Part shown: positions 8,526 through 17,163 of the stretch, piece by piece
Layout: each line of letters starts with the position of its first letter
Numbering within the stretch: the first letter of the stretch is position 1
Assembly: GCF_003337245.1 (NCBI RefSeq)
Contig: NZ_QPJE01000002.1
Location: 106,174-170,173, forward strand
Length of the DNA stretch: 64,000 nucleotides
Source: Halanaerobium sp. MA284_MarDTE_T2
GTDB lineage: Bacteria > Bacillota > Halanaerobiia > Halanaerobiales > Halanaerobiaceae
Reading direction: 5' to 3'
The notes under the pieces: model-generated
Seen by the model: only the letters and a program-made list of their open reading frames with translations
What the model was told of the DNA's origin: nothing
Database searches by the model: none
Made by a program: the position numbers and the translations under genes

Positions 8526-10232
8526 ATGAACTATTCTGCAGTTTTTAATTTATTATTTACTCTTTTTAAAAGTATGTCTGTTATAGTAACTTTTGCTTAT
8601 ATATTAAGCAGAATTAACAGCATTAAACTTTTCTTTATTTCTCCGATGAAGAGACTAGAAAAAACTTTTTTAATTATATTTTTTGGTATACTTTCACTGC
8701 TGGGAACATATCTGGGAATATATATTTTAGAAGCCTATGCTAATATTAGAGGTATTGGTGCTTTTATGGGAGGCCTGCTGGGCGGTCCGGCAGTTGGAAT
8801 TTTAGCGGGAATGATCGGTGGTATACATCGTTATACCCTGGGTGGATTTACTGCTTTTGCCTGTGCGGCTGGCACTATTACAACTGGACTTATTGGCGGC
8901 CTTTTCCATAAAAAATATTTAAAGGGACAAATAAATTATAAAAATGGATTTTTTATTGGCTTGCTGGCCCTTTCAATAGAAATGATAATTATTCTATTTT
9001 TAAGCAGGCCATTTTCACAGTCTCTACAGCTTGTAAAAGTAATATCTATTCCCATGGCTCTAACAAATGCTGTCGGTATATCTGCTTTTATAAGTATTCT
9101 GGATAAAGTTAATGAAGAACATGAAAAAATTAGAGCTCTTCAGGCTGAAAAAGCCTTATCTATTGCAGATAGATCCCTTCCTATTTTACAAAAAGGATTA
9201 AATGAAGAAACTGCTTCTATAATTATTAATATGATAAAAAAAGAAAGCAGTGTTGATGCAGCAGCAATTACAGATAAAGAGAGAGTTCTGGCTTTTGTGG
9301 GAATTGGAAGCGACCACCATTTTCCGGGAGAAAAAATTAAAACTAAAGCAAGTAAAAGAGCTTTAAATAAAAAGGTAACTACTATTATTGATAAAAAAGA
9401 AGACATAGGTTGTGAAAATGAGAATTGTTTTCTAACAAATGCAGTTATTACTCCCTTAAAAATTGAAAATAATGTATTCGGTCTGCTTAAACTATACCGA
9501 AGCGGTGAAAAAATATCTGTGCTTGATATTAAACTTGCTGAAGGTATTTCCAGTCTGCTTGCAACCCAGATTAAATTGGCTAAAGTAAGCCAAGAAGCAA
9601 AATTAAAAAGTGAATCTGAACTAAAGGCCCTGCAGGCTCAGGTTAATCCACACTTTCTCTTCAATTCTTTAAATGTAATTATTTCTGCCTGCAGAATTGA
9701 TCCACAGCAGTCAAGAACATTACTGAGAAAGCTCGCAAATATATTTAGAAGAACTTTAAAAAGAAATGTAAATCAGACAACACTGGCTGATGAAATAGAA
9801 TTCTGTCAGAATTATCTTGACATAGAAAAAGCACGCCTGGGAGAAAGGCTGGAAGTAAGCTGGGATATAGAAAATAACATTTTGGAATATAAAATCCCTC
9901 CCTTTATCATTCAGCCACTTGTAGAAAATTCACTAAAACACGGTATCTATCCAAAAGAAGGTAAAGGCCTGCTCTTTATAAGTGTCAAAAAAGAGAATAA
10001 ACTGTTAAAAATAACTGTTAAAGACAATGGTATCGGTATGAATAAAGAAAAGCTAAAAAGCATTTTTAACAAAAAACAGGACCATATTGGTTTAAAAAAT
10101 ATAAAAGAGCGACTAAATGTTATTTATAATAAATCAGCAGAGCTTAACATTTATTCCAGAGCTAATGAAGGAACAGAAATTAATATCAGTTTGCCTGCAG
10201 ATTATTTTGAAGAAAGGAGAATGGCCAATTGA
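8526..10232 (+). CDS. lytS: LytS/YpdA-type sensor histidine kinase
   Basis: This 568-residue membrane sensor begins at ATG 8526, chosen because GGAGG lies 8 bases upstream; the longer in-frame start at 8487 has no such site. Domains in order are a 5TM-LYT membrane sensor (about 1-195; GIGAFMGGLLGGPAVGILAG and GGIHRYTLGG are typical), a GAF-like region (about 215-355), and a His_kinase domain with the phospho-acceptor site LQAQVNPHFLFNSLN. An HATPase with DNGIGM and GLKNIKERL follows. It overlaps the response regulator gene by 4 bp. Relatives sense pyruvate or membrane stress and control lrg/cid or transporter genes, but no such target is adjacent here. Confidence 0.9.
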   Translation: MNYSAVFNLLFTLFKSMSVIVTFAYILSRINSIKLFFISPMKRLEKTFLIIFFGILSLLGTYLGIYILEAYANIRGIGAFMGGLLGGPAVGILAGMIGGIHRYTLGGFTAFACAAGTITTGLIGGLFHKKYLKGQINYKNGFFIGLLALSIEMIIILFLSRPFSQSLQLVKVISIPMALTNAVGISAFISILDKVNEEHEKIRALQAEKALSIADRSLPILQKGLNEETASIIINMIKKESSVDAAAITDKERVLAFVGIGSDHHFPGEKIKTKASKRALNKKVTTIIDKKEDIGCENENCFLTNAVITPLKIENNVFGLLKLYRSGEKISVLDIKLAEGISSLLATQIKLAKVSQEAKLKSESELKALQAQVNPHFLFNSLNVIISACRIDPQQSRTLLRKLANIFRRTLKRNVNQTTLADEIEFCQNYLDIEKARLGERLEVSWDIENNILEYKIPPFIIQPLVENSLKHGIYPKEGKGLLFISVKKENKLLKITVKDNGIGMNKEKLKSIFNKKQDHIGLKNIKERLNVIYNKSAELNIYSRANEGTEINISLPADYFEERRMAN

Positions 10233-11008
10233 TTATAGATACAGTTATTGTCGAAGATGAAGTTCTGGCCAGAAAAGAGCTCAAATATCTTTTAGAAAAA
10301 GATAAACGATTTGACGTTATTTCTGAAACTGCCGGAGGTCGCAAAGTACTTGAATTATTAGAAAGCACTGAAGTAGACCTGCTTTTTTTGGATATAAAAC
10401 TGCCCGGTATTTCTGGTATTGAGGTAGCCCAAAAGCTTCAAAATAAAAATGATTCTCCTCTTATAGTATTTACCACCGCTTATGATGAATATGCTGTAGA
10501 AGCATTTCGGCTTGCTGCTGTAGATTATCTCCTAAAACCAGTCAGTGAAAAAAGACTAAATCAAACTTTAGATCGTGTCTGGAAAAAAATAAATTCTCAT
10601 AGCTTTAATAAAGAAAAATTTATGCGGGAAAATATAAATAGTTTGCTTAATCAGCTGCAAAAACATTCTCAAAAACCAGAAAAAATTGCTGTTTCCGATG
10701 GAGATAGATATCTACTTTTAAATTATAATGATATTTTTTATTTTTCCACTAAAGACAAAAAAGTATGGGCTCATACAGATAATAATTCTTATATAACTCA
10801 ATTTCAATTAAAAAAACTGGAAAAAATTCTGCCTGAAAATTTTTACAGAATACACAAAAGTTATATTGTAAATTTGACGTTGATTAAAGCTGTAATACCT
10901 TGGTTCAAAGGTAAATATCAGGTAATACTATCAGATTTTTGCAAACATAAAATTCCAGTTAGTAGAAGCAGGGTGCAGAGATTGAACGAACTGCTCAATA
11001 TAAAATAA
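10229..11008 (+). CDS. lytT: LytT-type response regulator with LytTR DNA-binding domain
   Basis: This 259-residue partner of the preceding kinase has a receiver domain at residues 1-120 with acidic pocket VEDE, phospho-acceptor Asp in LLFLDIKLPG and the conserved Lys in LLKPV. A LytTR DNA-binding domain follows at about 150-255 (FYRIHKSYIVNL, IPVSRSR). Translation starts at TTG 10229, which overlaps the kinase stop (TTGA), with AGGAG 9 bases upstream. This is a standard two-component pair. The target genes are unknown. Confidence 0.9.
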   Translation: MIIDTVIVEDEVLARKELKYLLEKDKRFDVISETAGGRKVLELLESTEVDLLFLDIKLPGISGIEVAQKLQNKNDSPLIVFTTAYDEYAVEAFRLAAVDYLLKPVSEKRLNQTLDRVWKKINSHSFNKEKFMRENINSLLNQLQKHSQKPEKIAVSDGDRYLLLNYNDIFYFSTKDKKVWAHTDNNSYITQFQLKKLEKILPENFYRIHKSYIVNLTLIKAVIPWFKGKYQVILSDFCKHKIPVSRSRVQRLNELLNIK

Positions 11009-11077
11009 TATAATTCGAATTATTTTTTACCACTCAGTTTAAAACACTTGTTAATCCTGTATCTAATATATAAATCA

Positions 11078-11115
11078 AGTACCGGGTACAAAAAACGTTT
11101 TTTGTACCCGGTACT
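11078..11115. repeat. Perfect 38-bp palindrome between convergent genes
   Basis: The half-site AGTACCGGGTACAAAAAAC (11078-11096) is followed at once by its exact reverse complement. The transcript would fold as a 17-bp hairpin with a tiny ACGT loop in either direction. It lies between lytT and the feo operon, which point at each other, so it probably works as a bidirectional terminator or transcription barrier. No U-tract follows on either side. The GTACC words recur at two other intergenic sites in the window. Confidence 0.6.
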
Positions 11116-11142
11116 GCTTTACTGCTTTATATAAATACTTTT

Positions 11143-11325
11143 TTAATTATCTTCCTCATCAATAATTATATCGTCAAAATTATATTCTTTACCCCCAGCT
11201 ACAGGACAGCTTTCATTACCACAGCCTGCACAGGGACTATCAGTACCCTTAAGTCCTCCATATAACTTTTTAGCAATATAATAAAGACTCCCAGTACCAA
11301 GAATTCCTAAAAATAAATATTCCAT
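11143..11325 (-). CDS. Small Cys-rich membrane protein associated with FeoB
   Basis: This 60-residue protein has one N-terminal membrane helix (YLFLGILGTGSLYYIAKKLY), then a cysteine motif (CAGCGNESCP) and an acidic tail. It matches the family of short Cys-rich membrane proteins encoded after feoB in Firmicutes, thought to help or replace FeoC in ferrous iron uptake. It lies 97 bp downstream of feoB on the same strand, with an AGGAGG site close before the ATG. Function is inferred from context and layout. Confidence 0.75.
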   Translation of the reverse strand: MEYLFLGILGTGSLYYIAKKLYGGLKGTDSPCAGCGNESCPVAGGKEYNFDDIIIDEEDN

Positions 11326-11422
11326 AATAACCTCCTTGATTCGTACAGCTCAAATTCAGTTTTATTATTTTAATAACTAATCAAATTCTCTTTTTAATAA
11401 TTCGACTAGTTTATCAGTTTAC

Positions 11423-13471
11423 TTAAACTCCAATTCCGAGCAGCTTTCCTCCCTGGTAGATTATAAATGATACTATCCAGGCTAAAACAAAAAGATATGA
11501 AGCTGTGAAAATAGTCCATTTCCAGCTCTGAGTTTCTGATTTTACTGCTCCAAGTGTTGCTATACACGGTGTATATAGAAGTACCATAGTTAAAAATGAA
11601 TATGCTGCCAGTGGACTAAAATTAGTCTGTAGGGCTGCTCTTAATCCACCCTCTCCAGCTGCATAAACAACACCAAGTGTACCAACAACTACCTCTTTAG
11701 CTAAAATACCAAAAATAAGTGAAGATGCTGCCTGCCAGCTGCCAAATCCTAAAGGCTCAAATATTGGAGCTGCAAGCTGTCCAAACTGTCCAATTAAACT
11801 TTCTGCAGAAGCATAATCTACACCTAAGGGTAAATTGGCAAGTACCCAGATTAGAACTACAACTGAGAAGATAATTGTACCCGCTTTTTTAATAAAAGCT
11901 CCAACTTTTTCCCACATGTGTATGAAAACTCCTTTTAGAGTTGGAAATCTATAAGGGGGTAGTTCCATAACAAAGTGTGATCTCTCACCTTTAAATAACA
12001 CTTTATTAAAAATCCCTGCCATAACCACTGCCATTATAATCCCCAGTGCATAGAGTGAAAAAACAACTGTACTGGCATGATTAGGGAATAAAGCTCCTGC
12101 AAAAATTACATAAACAGGCAATCTGGCTGAACAGGACATTAATGGATTAATTAAAATAGAAATAATTCGATCGCGCTTACTGTCTAAGGTTCTGGTTGCC
12201 ATTACTCCAGGCACATTACAGCCAAAACCAACAATCATTGGAATAAATGATTTCCCATGGAGCCCGAGTTTACTCATTACCTTATCCATAACATAAGCTG
12301 CTCTTGACATATAGCCACTGTCCTCTAAAACACCTATAGCCAGAAACAATAAAAAGATATTGGGAATAAAGACCAGTACTGAACCTACACCACCAATAAT
12401 TCCATCAGTAATAAAAGAGGTAATAAGGGGAGAAACCCCTGCTCCTGTCAATAAACCACCAATCCAGGTTCCTGCTGCTGCAAAAAATGCTTCTATATAT
12501 CCAATCAGCGGATCACCAACAGTAAAAGTAAATTTAAAAATACCCCACATTACTGCCATAAAAATTGGAATGCCGAGATATTTATTGGTTATTACTGCAT
12601 CAATTTTATCAGATACATTTTCAGGCTCCTGACCTTCCTCCGGTCTTTGAACACATTCTTCTATAACTTTATTTATAAATTCATATTTTTTATCAATAAT
12701 AATATTATCAAAATCATCTTCTGCTTTTAGTTCTCTTTCAGCAATTAAACTTTTAATTTTTTTTGCTTTTGAAACTCCCACTTCTCGTTCCACCAATTTT
12801 ACAGCTTCTGGATCATGTTCAATTAATTTAACTGCAGTCCAGCGGTGACTGATCTGAGCTGTAAAACCAAATTCTTTAAGCATTGAAACTACTTCACCAA
12901 TTAAAGCTTCTAGTTCACTATCGTAATCAATTTTGAGAGCTGTTTCAGATAAATCTCTATTTTCAACAGTTTTTTCTAAAAGGTTACTAATACCTCTACC
13001 GCGGCTGGCCACTGTTTCCACAACAGGTGTTCCCAACATTTGACCAAGCTTCTCCTTATTAATTATGATCCCCTTTTTCTCAGCTTCATCAGCCATATTT
13101 AAAACAGCAATCAAATCTACTCCCATTTCTAAAAGCTGGACTGTAAAATATAAGTTTCTTTCCAAATTGGAAGAATTAATAATATTTAAAACTACATCAT
13201 AATCACCGGCTGTCAAAAAATCTCTTGCTACAATTTCATCTTCCGAATATGCACCTAATGAATATGTGCCGGGAAGATCAATAACTTCCAGTGAAAAATT
13301 CTGATAGGAAACCCTTCCCGTTTTCTTTTCTACTGTAACTCCAGGCCAGTTACCAACATGCTGTCTGGAACCTGTCAATTCGTTGAACATTGTTGTTTTC
13401 CCTGAGTTTGGGTTTCCGGCCAGGGCAATTCTTATTTGATTATCTTTTCTCTTGCTTTTATTTAATGCCAT
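11423..13471 (-). CDS. feoB: Ferrous iron transporter FeoB
   Basis: This 682-residue inner-membrane protein imports Fe(II). It has an N-terminal G domain with G1 GNPNSGKTT, G3 DLPGTYSL, G4 NMAD and the G5 region TVASRG. A helical insertion domain (about 170-280) and a polytopic membrane domain with two Gate motifs (IPMIVGFGCNVPGVMATR and the later LYTPCIATL) follow. Length and order are normal for the shorter FeoB group. The start codon shares its last base with the feoA stop at 13471, so the two are translationally coupled. It is controlled together with the DtxR-like gene upstream. Confidence 0.95.
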   Translation of the reverse strand: MALNKSKRKDNQIRIALAGNPNSGKTTMFNELTGSRQHVGNWPGVTVEKKTGRVSYQNFSLEVIDLPGTYSLGAYSEDEIVARDFLTAGDYDVVLNIINSSNLERNLYFTVQLLEMGVDLIAVLNMADEAEKKGIIINKEKLGQMLGTPVVETVASRGRGISNLLEKTVENRDLSETALKIDYDSELEALIGEVVSMLKEFGFTAQISHRWTAVKLIEHDPEAVKLVEREVGVSKAKKIKSLIAERELKAEDDFDNIIIDKKYEFINKVIEECVQRPEEGQEPENVSDKIDAVITNKYLGIPIFMAVMWGIFKFTFTVGDPLIGYIEAFFAAAGTWIGGLLTGAGVSPLITSFITDGIIGGVGSVLVFIPNIFLLFLAIGVLEDSGYMSRAAYVMDKVMSKLGLHGKSFIPMIVGFGCNVPGVMATRTLDSKRDRIISILINPLMSCSARLPVYVIFAGALFPNHASTVVFSLYALGIIMAVVMAGIFNKVLFKGERSHFVMELPPYRFPTLKGVFIHMWEKVGAFIKKAGTIIFSVVVLIWVLANLPLGVDYASAESLIGQFGQLAAPIFEPLGFGSWQAASSLIFGILAKEVVVGTLGVVYAAGEGGLRAALQTNFSPLAAYSFLTMVLLYTPCIATLGAVKSETQSWKWTIFTASYLFVLAWIVSFIIYQGGKLLGIGV

Positions 13472-13704
13472 TAATTTTCACATCCTTCAGTGTCTACCAT
13501 TACTTTATGGGCCATTCCATGTCCAATTACAATTCTATTGTCTCCAAGACCAACTATCAGTGGCCCATCAGAACTTTTATAAATTTTAACTTTTTTACCA
13601 GTTACAAATCCTAAATTTGTTAATTTTCCTTTTGCAGTTCTTCCACCAACTATTTTTTTAATACAGGCTGTTTCACCTGGTCTTAACATTGCTAAAGGGA
13701 TCAA
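13471..13704 (-). CDS. feoA: FeoA domain protein
   Basis: This 77-residue SH3-like cytoplasmic protein is needed for FeoB function. The family signature is visible in MIPLAMLRPGETACIKKI, KGKLTNLGFVTGKKVKI and VGLGDNRIVIG. It is coupled to feoB downstream and separated by 2 bp from the regulator upstream. Confidence 0.9.
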   Translation of the reverse strand: MIPLAMLRPGETACIKKIVGGRTAKGKLTNLGFVTGKKVKIYKSSDGPLIVGLGDNRIVIGHGMAHKVMVDTEGCEN

Positions 13705-13706
13705 TT

Positions 13707-14405
13707 TTATACCTCCTTTACCAGAATCTCTGCAGCTTCATTCTGGCGTAAACTCAAACTATATCCTCTAATTTTAACTTCAATTGGGTCTCCCATAGGT
13801 GCTTTACCTTTTACAGTAATCTTTGTTCCTCTGGTAAGGCCCATATCCATCAATTTTCTCTTTAATTTTCCCTTTGCATTAATCTTTATTATTTCTGCTT
13901 CTACAGCTACATCTATCTGATTTAAATTTAAATTTTTTGTATCTGCTGCCATATTCTTTACCCCCTCTTTATTGTTAACAAAAAACTCACTGAGGCAACT
14001 ATCATCTTCATCTATAATATTTTGCTTTATCAAATACTGATTTAATTTTTCTACGGTTTGATAACTAACATTGTGTTCAATTAAACATGCATCATGATCA
14101 GCAGTATCTTTTTTAACTCCCAGAAGTCCATACAGAAATTTGAAAATTATTTTATGGACACAATCAATTTTTTTAGCATAAACTGCACCATTTTCTGTCA
14201 GAAGTACCGGTCCATATTTTTTCTGTTTGACCAACCCTTTTACACTTAATTTACCTATCATTTCATTAACACTTGATGCTGCGACTTCCATATCTGAAGC
14301 AATATCTGTAATTCTTGCTGAACCATTTTTATTGCTCAAATGGAAAATAACTTCAAGATAATCTTCAAGTGATTTTGACAGCAAAATTTCTTCCTTCATA
14401 ATCAC
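13707..14405 (-). CDS. DtxR/MntR-family metal-dependent regulator with FeoA-like domain
   Basis: This 232-residue regulator has an N-terminal winged helix (residues 5-70; ARITDIASDMEVAASSVNEMIGKL), a metal-binding and dimerisation domain (LIEHNVSYQTVEKLNQYL) and a C-terminal FeoA/SH3 domain (about 155-230). It is the first gene of the feo operon and most likely represses it when Fe(II) is sufficient. Residues CLIEHNVS and the His-rich centre fit the family's metal sites, but Fe versus Mn sensing cannot be told. AGAGGTG stands 7 bases before the ATG. Confidence 0.88.
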   Translation of the reverse strand: MIMKEEILLSKSLEDYLEVIFHLSNKNGSARITDIASDMEVAASSVNEMIGKLSVKGLVKQKKYGPVLLTENGAVYAKKIDCVHKIIFKFLYGLLGVKKDTADHDACLIEHNVSYQTVEKLNQYLIKQNIIDEDDSCLSEFFVNNKEGVKNMAADTKNLNLNQIDVAVEAEIIKINAKGKLKRKLMDMGLTRGTKITVKGKAPMGDPIEVKIRGYSLSLRQNEAAEILVKEV

Positions 14406-14411
14406 ACCTCT

Positions 14412-14512
14412 TTTAGGAAAACCTAAATTAAATTCAAAAAAATATTTAATTGATAATGATTTTCAATTTCAATTCTATCTTAATTATAATATAATTTGAG
14501 CTATTTTGTCAA
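14412..14512 (-). promoter_or_regulatory. feo operon promoter with Fur-like box and DtxR-like operator
   Basis: On the minus strand a -35 TTGACA (14507-14512) and -10 TATAAT (14483-14488) are spaced by 18 bp. Downstream of the -10, GATAATGATTTTCAATTTC (14452-14470) matches 15 of 19 positions of the classic Fur box. Closer to the start codon TTTAGG-AAAA-CCTAAA (14412-14427) is a perfect inverted repeat resembling DtxR/IdeR half-sites and would overlap the leader of the regulator's own gene. Dual control by Fur and the DtxR-like protein is inferred. Confidence 0.7.
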
Positions 14513-14543
14513 GAAAAAAATCTGCCGAAAAACCCGGCAGATT
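14513..14543 (-). terminator. Rho-independent terminator after the flavin reductase gene
   Basis: AATCTGCCG (14519-14527) pairs with CGGCAGATT (14535-14543). On the minus strand the hairpin is followed by a run of Ts. The T-run abuts the -35 box of the feo promoter, separating the two units. Confidence 0.75.
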
Positions 14544-14559
14544 AGTAATAATAATTATT

Positions 14560-14752
14560 CCTAATAAGGAAATTCTAATTTAATTTTAATCTTGCTTTAA
14601 TAATTCTTTAATACTGCTGTGCTATTATATATTTACACTGTTAATAGCCAGCTGCTCTTTTTCCCTAATTAAAGCAGATACTTATCTGCTTTTACATAGA
14701 GATCTTTCCTTCTTGTTTGCCCGGCCTTATTTTGGAGGCCGGGTTTTTTTAT
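14560..14752 (+). ncRNA. Possible plus-strand small RNA ending in a strong terminator
   Basis: CCCGGCC...GGCCGGG (14720-14743) followed by seven Ts (14744-14750) is a strong plus-strand terminator. No plus-strand gene precedes it, and on the minus strand it has no T-run. A second hairpin (AAAGCAGAT/ATCTGCTTT, 14671-14692) lies just upstream. A TATTAT word near 14632 is the only promoter hint and lacks a good -35. I see no coding potential in 14544-14765. A short untranslated RNA is therefore possible but weakly supported. Confidence 0.3.
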
Positions 14753-14765
14753 TTGACATTCTTAT

Positions 14766-16502
14766 TTACTCAGCATTTTTCAGTGCATCTTTTACTGCTT
14801 CGATTAGTCCATTACTGGTATAAGTAGCACCAGATACTATTTCTACATCCGGACTATTTATTTCTTCTATTTTTTCACTTAATTTTTCTATTGCACTATC
14901 TGCAATTTCTGGAGTATCCTCATGTGAGAATACCGTTACACTTTTAATCTTACCATTACTTACTCTTACTGATACCTCAATTGGACCATGTAAACCTCTG
15001 CCTAAACCAGTATATGTACCATCCTTATATACTTTATCACTAACTGCAGAAACTTCTTTTTCTACTTCAATAAGGTTTGCAGCAGCATTTTCTCCTGCAA
15101 TTTTTCCAAATACAAATGCCTGAAGAAGTCCATTACCTGACATATATGCAGGTCCACCAGAACTTGAAAATCCTTCAGTTACTCCACCAGCAGCATAAAG
15201 ACCTTTAATTACTTCACCATCAGTCTTTAATACCTGAGCATCTGTATTAATTACAATACCACCCTGAGTATGGCGCAGATCACTTGTTACTTCAATTGCA
15301 TAAAATGGAGCTTCCCAGTTTTCGGGAAGTTTAGTCCTATTAAATCTTCCTTCTCCAACTTTAATGGCTTCTCTGTAATTAGCAAATACTTCTTTCATAC
15401 CTTCAGAATCAAGTCCAATTTTTTCTGCCAGTTCTGCCGGAGTATCAGCTTTAAAGAGAATTCCGTCTTCTTCATATTTTTCTAAAGCAGATGTTCCCTC
15501 AGCAACATTTTTATCCAGAACAAGATAAGCTATATTCCCAGGCTGATTGATTACATGTGCAGAAAGCTCTGAATAACCTAAATACTCATCAGTAAAGCGA
15601 GCGGTGTTGGTGTTAACCAAAATAGCTCCTCTGTAAAGCATTGATAAATCAAGGCTGTCTTTTGTTATATTACTGATTGGAGCATAGCCCTGATATGCAT
15701 CCATATTGGCAACATCTGCCCCTAATTTTACTGCCCAGACAATACCTTCACCTGTAGCACCTGGAGCAACTCTTGGATATGCTGCTGTAATTTCCGGTAT
15801 ATATTTTTTCATCATTTCATCATTTGCTGCAAAACCACTTGTAGCAAGAATTACATTATCAGCTTTAATTACAATAATTTCACCCGAAACGTTTTCTGCT
15901 GTTACACCAATCACTCTATCATCATTAGTGGTTAAAAGACCTGTACCCGGTGTTTCCAGCAGAACTCTAATATTATCTCTTGCATAGATTTCATCAATCA
16001 ATACCTTTGTAATTTCTGCACCCTGACCTTCTGCCTGATGCATTCTATAATTTGACTGTCCTTTATAAAGGAAACCAGTTAACAGATTCCACTTTACGCC
16101 GAGCTCATCCATCCACTCTACTATATCTCCAGCATTTAAAGCAATAGTATCTACTAAATCCTGCCTCACACTGTAATGTGAAGGACGAAGAATATCCAGG
16201 GCAAGCTGTTCTGGAGTATCAACAATTCCTGCTTCTGCCTGAAAAGATGTTCCTGCAGCCGGAATAATACCAGCTGAAAGCATTGTTGCTCCACCCATAT
16301 ATGCCATCTTCTCTAATAAAATGACATCTGCTCCATTTTCAGAAGCTTTAAGTGCAGATACCAGGCCTGCCCCCCCACCACCGATTACAACTACATCTGC
16401 TTCCATAATGTTTGTATCATCCTGTGCTGATATATTTAGTGTTAGTGTAAAGGTCATCACTATACTTAATAGCACTACTGATAATTTATAAATTTTATTC
16501 AT
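14766..16502 (-). CDS. Exported FAD-dependent fumarate reductase-like protein with covalent-FMN domain
   Basis: This 578-residue flavoprotein resembles extracytoplasmic fumarate/urocanate reductases. It has a Sec signal peptide (residues 1-26, MNKIYKLSVVLLSIVMTFT... ending near SAQ), then an FAD-binding fold (VVVIGGGGAGLVSALKA at about 36-52, LLEK). A substrate region with HTQGGIVI follows, and a C-terminal FMN_bind domain (about 490-575). The FMN domain holds SGAT (Thr near residue 560), the motif flavinylated by ApbE. It would pass electrons from membrane carriers to an external organic acceptor. The substrate is unknown. It is transcribed alone and divergently from a NusG-II protein. Confidence 0.82.
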   Translation of the reverse strand: MNKIYKLSVVLLSIVMTFTLTLNISAQDDTNIMEADVVVIGGGGAGLVSALKASENGADVILLEKMAYMGGATMLSAGIIPAAGTSFQAEAGIVDTPEQLALDILRPSHYSVRQDLVDTIALNAGDIVEWMDELGVKWNLLTGFLYKGQSNYRMHQAEGQGAEITKVLIDEIYARDNIRVLLETPGTGLLTTNDDRVIGVTAENVSGEIIVIKADNVILATSGFAANDEMMKKYIPEITAAYPRVAPGATGEGIVWAVKLGADVANMDAYQGYAPISNITKDSLDLSMLYRGAILVNTNTARFTDEYLGYSELSAHVINQPGNIAYLVLDKNVAEGTSALEKYEEDGILFKADTPAELAEKIGLDSEGMKEVFANYREAIKVGEGRFNRTKLPENWEAPFYAIEVTSDLRHTQGGIVINTDAQVLKTDGEVIKGLYAAGGVTEGFSSSGGPAYMSGNGLLQAFVFGKIAGENAAANLIEVEKEVSAVSDKVYKDGTYTGLGRGLHGPIEVSVRVSNGKIKSVTVFSHEDTPEIADSAIEKLSEKIEEINSPDVEIVSGATYTSNGLIEAVKDALKNAE

Positions 16503-16750
16503 TTTTATCCTCCTGTATTTACATATCGTTGATTTTTTGTTGTGTTTATAACGTATTCCCTGTACTATAAAACTATTCTCTCAAACTGTATTCTTTTTTA
16601 TCACGCCCTTTTATGTTATTTTCTTCACATATATGTTGAAAAAAGATCCATTATATCATATACTTTTACATGAAGTTTTATATTCCTTCTTTAAATTATG
16701 ATCTTCACAAATAAATTAAATTCTCATATGAAAGGATAATCTGCAGGATT

Positions 16751-17152
16751 ATGAAAAATAATCTTTTTATTTATACAACAAAATATGACTGGATTTTGAT
16801 AATATCTATACTGCTGATCAGTGTTATGATGTTTTTTATCCCTTTTTTTGGAATTACTTCTCTATTTAACAGCAGTACTGAAACACATAAAACAGTTGTT
16901 ATAAGGGCTGAAAATAGAATTGAAAAAATATCACTTGATAAAAGTTTTACAGATAAACCTGTAATAATTGAAGTCAAAGGACCAATTGGAATCAGTAAAG
17001 TTGCAATGCACAAAGGGAAAATATGGATGGAAGAAGCTCCAGATGATGATCCACATAAATTGTGCGAAAAAATAGGGATTATTGATTCTGTTGGTCCCAG
17101 ACTTGTCTGTGTTCCCAATAATGTTATAGTCTGGATAGAAGTAAATAAATAA
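16751..17152 (+). CDS. NusG domain II-containing membrane-anchored protein
   Basis: This 133-residue protein has one N-terminal transmembrane segment (about residues 14-38) and a NusG_II fold outside (KTVVIRAENRIEKISL ... EVKGPIGISKVAMHKGKIWM ... CVPNNVIVWIEV). It is not the transcription factor NusG. Such proteins are often encoded beside FMN-binding, RnfG-like or ApbE genes, which fits the divergent flavin reductase here. Role unknown, probably in extracytoplasmic flavin electron transfer. The ATG at 16751 follows GAAAGGATAATC with an adequate ribosome site. Confidence 0.75.
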   Translation: MKNNLFIYTTKYDWILIISILLISVMMFFIPFFGITSLFNSSTETHKTVVIRAENRIEKISLDKSFTDKPVIIEVKGPIGISKVAMHKGKIWMEEAPDDDPHKLCEKIGIIDSVGPRLVCVPNNVIVWIEVNK

Positions 17153-17163
17153 ACTTCTAAAAT

